Origin: Lepturacanthus savala
Taxonomy: Eukaryota > Chordata > Actinopteri > Scombriformes > Trichiuridae
DNA: 64,000 nucleotides
Direction: 5' to 3'
Assembly (NCBI GenBank): GCA_030544235.1
Contig: CM060463.1
Coordinates: 20,667,690-20,731,689, forward strand
Shown here: one piece after another, positions 58,800 through 64,000 of the stretch
How the letters are laid out: each line of letters opens with the position of its first letter
Position numbering within the stretch: position 1 is the first letter of the stretch
Notes under the pieces: model-generated
Databases searched by the model: none
Told to the model about the DNA's origin: nothing
Seen by the model: only the letters and a program-made list of their open reading frames with translations
Position numbers and translations under genes: made by a program

Positions 58800-60507
58800 A
58801 ATAAACAATATTAAAGCCTTCAATGACATACGTTCAGTGACTTAGTCAGTGGTTCAGTCAGTGGTTATTATAGCAACTGTTACTATGAGCTGCTGTCTGG
58901 TTAAATGTCGTCATGGCAGTCAAAAAAAATCACATAGTACAGTGTGGTTCGGCCCTGTGGCTGTGTCAGCTGCATGTGGGTTGAAGCACACTGGCCCCCT
59001 TGTTAGCCAGTGACAGTTGTAGCCTGTCGGAGCGGCCCATGTTCCTCGTGGCGAGCCCATACATGGATTGCATGGGGGGAAACATGATGAGTGTCACTGT
59101 ACACCATGACTCCATAGGGTGGAAAACTGGGTCAGTATGTAAAAGACACAGAGCTGACAGGGGGACCTAATGGAATACAGCACTCGATCTTAATTGATTG
59201 GGAACATCGCTTTAGCGTAATGATCTAGTTCAATACATGATGTAATATACACTTGACTGGTTCCTTTCAAGCATGTTAATTTTCATATTTATTTTAACGA
59301 AGTATATTTAAACACTGCACCACCCACTATTAATCAGTTTATATTTCAGTTCATATTTTCTTATCTTTACTACATCTTAATTCATGGTCTCTTTATGGTC
59401 ATTCTTTATGTCCATATGTCCTTTTTTATGTCCAATAGCACTGCAGTCCCCAACTGTAATCATATTTCTCCTCAAAATCTTCCAAGAACGATTCCTCATC
59501 ATTATTTGGGCCATTACCACTTTATCGGTCAAACTGGATTCCTATAACAATCCGGCATTATCCATCTTTCCTGTGGGTCTGTTTGAGTTTAATAAACCCT
59601 AAATTAAGGACATTTTTTAATGCCATCATCACTCTATTTAAGCCATGACAAAAGCAGTTAAGCCAGCGGCATTCCATCTAATCCGTATTTCCAAGGTGAT
59701 AGTCTTGCATATCTAACCAAATGAAAACTGTTTTTGTTCCAGAGCTAAAGAGTTATTGATATTTTAAATGATTCACCATTTATAGCCTTGAATGATGCTT
59801 TAAAGTTTTTAGTCTGCTACTTCTCAGAGGAACAGCTGTGGTTAGCTTGAATCTCTGGCAGTGTTTCAAAGCTCCAAGGTAGCATTTTTAGCCATACAAG
59901 AGTGAGTCAAAACATTTCTATGGATGTTTTTTGCTATTAAAAACTTGCTGCCTCAGGAATCCATTGCAACTGACATGAATGACATGAGGACCACAGCTGC
60001 TACAAACATGTTAATAGGCAGCTTGTCAAGATAATATTAGGACAAGGTGAATGAGCTCTTTCTGGTGCTTTGAACTACATTTCATGGTCTTCGTTAGTGA
60101 ATGAAGTTTGTCGCATTTTTTAAGGAGGATTATGGCTCAGTCGTCATCAGTATGACTTGAGCAAAGTTCCATACTGTGGCCACAAGTTGAAAACTGAGCC
60201 ATTTTCATGACAAGTATTTACTGATAAATACTGTGAGATGTGGTTAAAAGTTCCATGGGACTCTAATAAATGTATCTAAGGTCAGAAACAAACTTTTTTC
60301 AAACAATTTTGCAGCCACCTTTGAAACTGACAGAAAGTGAGTATTTATCCTTCACCTGGAATGATACTAATGATTCACTTGCGCCAGATGTTCCGTTACA
60401 GAGAACATTTTCAAGGTTGAACTGTAGCCATGGGACTATTTAGACAAAGTTTTCCCAGTTGTGACTCAGAAGTACTTACGACAATAACTTTCCCTCTGTT
60501 TCTGCAG

Positions 60508-61769
60508 GTGGAGATGCTAGAGCGTAAATATGGTGGCCGTTTCATAACTCGGCATGCAGCTCGCACTATCCAGACAGCCTTCCGCCAGTACCAGATGAAC
60601 AAAAACTTTGAGCGTCTTAGAAGTTCTATGTCTGAGAACCGTATGTCCAGACGGATCGTCCTATCCAATATGAGAATGCAGTTTTCCTTCGAAGGGCCTG
60701 AAAAAGTCCACAGCTCCTACTTCGAGGGAAAGCAGGTCTCACTAACAGATGACGGCACCAAAATCGGCACACTGGTACAATCAGAGCATGGCGGAGAGAT
60801 GGGTGTACAGGCTAAGACACCCACGACACAGAGTGACTTCACGGACGCTATCACAGAACTTGAAGACGCCTTCTCACGGCAGGTCAAATCTCTAGCTGAG
60901 TCCATAGACGATGCTCTAAACTGTCGCAGCCTACATGGTGACGATAGCCCGTCTGAATCAGGTAGAGGCCAGCAGGATATGGACAGGGAGGTCAGCTGCT
61001 CGGTAAAGCCCTCCCATGGCGCCTCAGAACACCGAAAACTCGACGAAATGACAGCATCCTACAGCGATGTCACCCTCTACATTGATGAAGAGGAGCTGTC
61101 ACCACCACTGCCTCTGTCTCAGTCTGTAGACCGACCCTCCAGCACAGAATCAGATTTGCGCCAGAGATCCCTTAACTCTTCCCAGGACTACTGGTCCCTC
61201 GCGCATAAGGAAGAGAAAGGGGACACGGACACCAGCTGCCGCAGTACGCCGTCCCTGGAGTGCCAAGAGCAGCGTCTGCGGGTAGACCACCTACCCTTAC
61301 TGACCATTGAACCCCCTAGTGACAGCTCTGTGGAGCTAAGCGATCGCTCTGACCGCAGCTCTTTGAAGAGACAAAACGCTTACGAGCGGAGCCTCAGCAA
61401 CCAGCAGAGCAGCCCCAAACACATAAGCCATGGCCTGCCACCGCGAGGGCCTTCCAGAGAAGATGACGGCACCCGCCATCGACCACGGCAACTAGAGGCC
61501 CACCTAGCCATCAATGGCACCGGAAATCGGCAGAGTAAGTCAGAGTCTGATTTCTCAGACGGTGACAATGACAGCATCAACAGCACATCAAACTCCAACG
61601 ACACCATCAACTGCAGCTCCGAGTCATCGTCCAGGGACAGCCTGAGGGAGCAGACACTCAGCAAGCAGACGTACCACAAAGAGACTCGCAACAGCTGGGA
61701 CTCACCTGCATTCAGCAATGACATCATCCGCAAGAGGCACTACCGCATTGGCCTAAACCTATTCAACAA
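60508..61769 (+). CDS. iqsec1: iqsec1 coding exon 3 (IQ motif and disordered linker)
   Basis: The acceptor is tttctgcag|GTGGAGATG and the donor AACAA|gtatgt. It encodes 420 residues (about 117-536) plus two bases. It starts VEMLERKYGG; the IQ motif lies at about residues 132-152 (ARTIQTAFRQYQMNK), the calmodulin-binding element of IQSEC proteins. Next comes the conserved block RRIVLSNMRMQFSFEGPEKV, then a long Ser/Asp-rich, probably disordered linker with islands shared with mammals: DAITELEDAFSRQVKSLAES, LYIDEEELSPPLPLSQ, HLPLLTIEPPSDSSVELSDR, and SNSNDTINCSSESSSRDSLR. It ends in RKRHYRIGLNLFNK, which leads into SEC7. Reading on past 61769 adds 42 non-homologous residues and a stop, so the donor is needed. 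In-frame codons from 60430 to 60507 are intron. Confidence 0.97.
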
Positions 61770-62698
61770 GTATGTAAACTCCTTTAAGTCCATGAACATA
61801 CTGCCCACACATCCCTCCAGTATTACACTTAGTACCGATTTCCAATCTGCCTGGATTTTCAATACAATGGAAGTGCACAGGGCAGATTTTCAGTAGCTCT
61901 TTCCTCTAGACTCTGTGCAGTGTTAATTTCCAAGCCCTTCAAAGCAAGTACAAATGAATGAAATAGGAAGACAGGTAGCATTACACACCAAACTTGCTAC
62001 CAGTGTTCTGCCCTATGCACTTCCATTATATTGAAAACCTGATTAGAGAGAAATTACAACAAAGCTCAATACTGGAGAGATTAGTGAAATTATCGTTTCT
62101 GTGTTTCATACATATGCCAGGAATGTGGGAAATGTGACTAAATGTCCAAAATTCCAAACTATCCCTTTAAGGTCTGGTTAATTGTAGGCACAAAAAACAT
62201 GGGAAGGTTCAAGGATTGATCAGTAAATTACCTCACATGATGGTAAAAATGCCTGGTTAAAGTATTAAATAGTACCATAGGGTATGAACTGGTGTAGTCC
62301 AGAATATATCCAGGATATAAAACAAGCTAACCAGCTTTAGCCATGGTTATAGTCAGGCCAAGGTATATATCCTGGGCTGTTGCTCCAGGACTCATTCTGC
62401 ACCACTTTGCAAAGCGGCTTATCTGAGTCTGATTCCATTTAATTATAGATGATTGTGGATTTGGTTTCTTTCTGAGTCGACCATTAAGTTCCTTTTAATC
62501 ATTTGTGATCAACACCGCGAATGAAAGTAGCTCTCTCCTCCCTAATCTCAGCCCTCATCTCTTTCCACCACCTCCCTCCTTCTTTCCCTAAATCCTGTCA
62601 CTCATTTGACACACATTTGGGAAGTGCAGTGGGATAATCAAAGATTTTGGACTGACTCTTCACTCCTTCCCCTTTTTCTCTCTCTCTTGTGTACCCAG
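61770..62698 (+). other. iqsec1: iqsec1 intron 3 (0.9 kb)
   Basis: It starts gtatgt and ends cttgtgtacccag behind a strong pyrimidine tract (62660-62690). No repeat of the families seen elsewhere was recognised. An in-frame stop ends read-through at 61896. Confidence 0.9.
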
Positions 62699-62860
62699 GA
62701 AACCAGAAAAAGGTATCCAGTATCTGATAGAGCGCAACTTTGTTCCAGACACTCCAGTGGGTGTGGCCCACTTCCTGCTCCAGAGGAAAGGCTTGAGTAG
62801 ACAGATGATTGGAGAGTTCCTGGGTAACAGACAGAAACAGTTCAACCGAGATGTCCTTGA
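62699..62860 (+). CDS. iqsec1: iqsec1 coding exon 4 (start of SEC7 domain)
   Basis: The acceptor is ttgtgtacccag|GAAACCAG and the donor CTTGA|gtgagt. The first base completes the Lys codon split with exon 3, so the junction reads FNK-KPEKGIQYL. The exon encodes about residues 538-590: KPEKGIQYLIERNFVPDTPV, then GVAHFLLQRKGLSRQMIGEF and LGNRQKQFNRDVL, followed by the first two bases of an Asp/Glu codon. These are the first helices of the SEC7 ARF-exchange domain. Mammalian IQSEC1 has Gly where this protein has Asn (IERNF). The catalytic glutamate of SEC7 (the GEAQK motif) belongs to a later exon outside the window. Confidence 0.96.
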
Positions 62861-64000
62861 GTGAGTTTTAAACTGTTCATGTTTATTTACTTTTTGCCAC
62901 ATTTGTTTATTCAGATGGTTTGTTTTCTTTCAACCTTAAAAACCTCAAGATTCAAGACCTAAATTTCCACCTATACCTCCTCACAGGATGTAATTATTAT
63001 CTGCCTCCTGGTAATCATAAATCATTGTTTACTTGTAAATAGGGTTACCAGTTTGCAATCTACACACATTCAAACAGCCTTTGGAGTTTCCAAGTACCAC
63101 ATAATGACTCAGAGTTATGTTCAGGAAATAAACCAAAATAGAATCCACTCAGGAAATTGTTGTGATCTCAAATAAACATAAGAACTCCATTTATATTCTT
63201 TGAGTCCTTTTTAATAGAGAAGGGAAGTCATAAGAGTCTCATATTTTCCAGTTATATATTTTTTTGCATCATTCAAATAAAGGATCTACTTCATGCTTTA
63301 GACCAGACAGACTCAAAGTCAGAGGTTCCACTTGAAGCACGGCAGCTCTGTAAAGGCTCATTGAGATGCAGTTGAGGATAAGGCCAGGAAAGGTCTGTCT
63401 GTCAGTTTGACAGGCACAGCTAAAGGGCTTCTTAAGAAAATATCTATAAATCCTGACTGTATCTGAAGGTATCATGGTATTTAGGCTCTGAAAAGCTGAG
63501 TCACAAGCTTTACTTCAGCGGAGAAGGACATGCTCAGGACCTTTATTTAAGTGTCAATATTAAAATGGAATAGTCCAATGTAAGTAAAAGTCTTGCTTTA
63601 AAACTGCTATAGTGGAGCAGTCACAATATATAATATGAAAGCAGTGTAATGTGTGTGGCTTTTACCAAACTGAAGTTTCCCTGCAGCTCCACTGAACATT
63701 ATAACATCTCATAGATAATAATCGTGTTTGTTTGATTTAGAATAGAATAGTAAGCCTTATTATTATTATTCTACAATCAGTCCCCCCAAAACAGAGTCCA
63801 GGTCCTCCATCATTGGAGGACATCATCATCTGGAGAACATAATGGACTTGTCAATATTAGCAACTTTATATAGCCTGCAACTTACTGGTGTTGTTTCTCA
63901 TCAACATCATTTACAGCAACTGGCAGATATTTATAGCTAAACAGCTCAGATAAACCCACTGTACCACTGTACTATCTACTCAGCACAAAATTACAGATAG
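62861..64000 (+). other. iqsec1: iqsec1 intron 4, 5' part
   Basis: It begins gtgagt and continues past the window end. No exon was recognised. The segment at about 63560-63620 (taagtaaaagtc...) resembles AAGTA-rich fish repeats but is too short to classify. Confidence 0.75.

Larger units (their letters stand above)
55947..60507 (+). other. iqsec1: iqsec1 intron 2 (4.6 kb)
   Basis: It starts gtgagc and ends tctgcag. It contains a diverged tandem duplication (56073-56750), a CAGAGGTG-type MITE (57116-57745), and an internally deleted TTAAAGGGG-type MITE (58612-58799). The remaining 1.7 kb before exon 3 shows no repeat that I recognise and no convincing exon. Confidence 0.85.
47579..62860 (+). 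other. iqsec1: iqsec1 (BRAG2) gene, visible 5' part of the coding region
   Basis: Gene-level entry joining four coding exons: 47579-47643, 55664-55946, 60508-61769 and 62699-62860. Every intron begins GT and ends AG. Phases match (2, 0, 2), and joining the exons gives one open frame of about 590 residues that follows vertebrate IQSEC1 in order: MWCL-type N-terminus, basic/Ser-rich block, IQ motif, long Ser-rich linker, start of SEC7. IQSEC1 is known as a guanine-nucleotide exchange factor for ARF6 and related ARFs, acting in endosomal and integrin trafficking and at excitatory synapses. The rest of SEC7, including its catalytic glutamate, and the PH domain lie beyond the window. The linker motifs LYIDEEELSPPLPLSQ and KVHSSYFEGKQVS favour IQSEC1 over IQSEC2 or IQSEC3. 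The a/b paralogue is undetermined. Confidence 0.95.

Noticed and set aside
61770..61896. Continuation of the long iqsec1 ORF past exon 3
   Set aside because: Non-homologous intron read-through; the AA|gtatgt donor and the next exon restore the family sequence FNKKPEKGIQYL.

Overview
The window looks like about 64 kb of a teleost (probably spiny-rayed/percomorph) nuclear genome. It is AT-rich, has very little coding sequence, canonical GT-AG introns, long microsatellites, and dense copies of repeat types familiar from fish: a tRNA-derived SINE with a TGAC-type tail, several short TIR-bearing DNA elements, and a hAT remnant. I see no bacterial, viral or organellar genes, no CRISPR, and no tRNA or rRNA genes. 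The assignment rests on family recognition by eye; no search was run.

The one gene I can support is iqsec1 (BRAG2, an ARF guanine-nucleotide exchange factor) on the + strand, in the right quarter of the window. Four coding exons are visible: a short first exon encoding an MWCLQC... start (47579-47643); an exon for the conserved basic/Ser-rich segment (55664-55946); a large exon with the calmodulin-binding IQ motif and the long disordered linker (60508-61769); and an exon that opens the SEC7 domain (62699-62860). Splice phases agree at every junction, giving about 590 residues in one open frame. The catalytic part of SEC7 and the PH domain must lie beyond position 64000. Whether this is the teleost a or b paralogue cannot be told here.

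Layout. 1-47 kb: noncoding sequence upstream of the visible coding start, either intron of a longer iqsec1 isoform or intergenic. It holds nested repeats and a few CG-richer, repeat-poor islands (around 0.6-1.1, 12.0-12.2, 14.0-14.2 and 20.9-21.4 kb) that are candidate promoters or noncoding first exons. 43.4-47.2 kb: a crowded repeat block with a 119-bp GT tract, a hAT element nested in a MITE, and a 170-bp direct duplication. 47.2-47.6 kb: probable promoter/5'UTR of the MWCL isoform, with two tiny upstream ORFs. 47.6-64 kb: introns 1-3 and the coding exons, with repeat copies in the introns.

I did not find a convincing undescribed biological system. The most interesting observations are structural: a hAT element with an intact 8-bp target duplication that still carries a BED zinc-finger ORF; a composite repeat (palindrome-bearing block plus SINE) present twice with the same junction; layered transposon-in-transposon nests; long inverted-repeat elements; a few sharp hairpins; and candidate alternative iqsec1 first exons.
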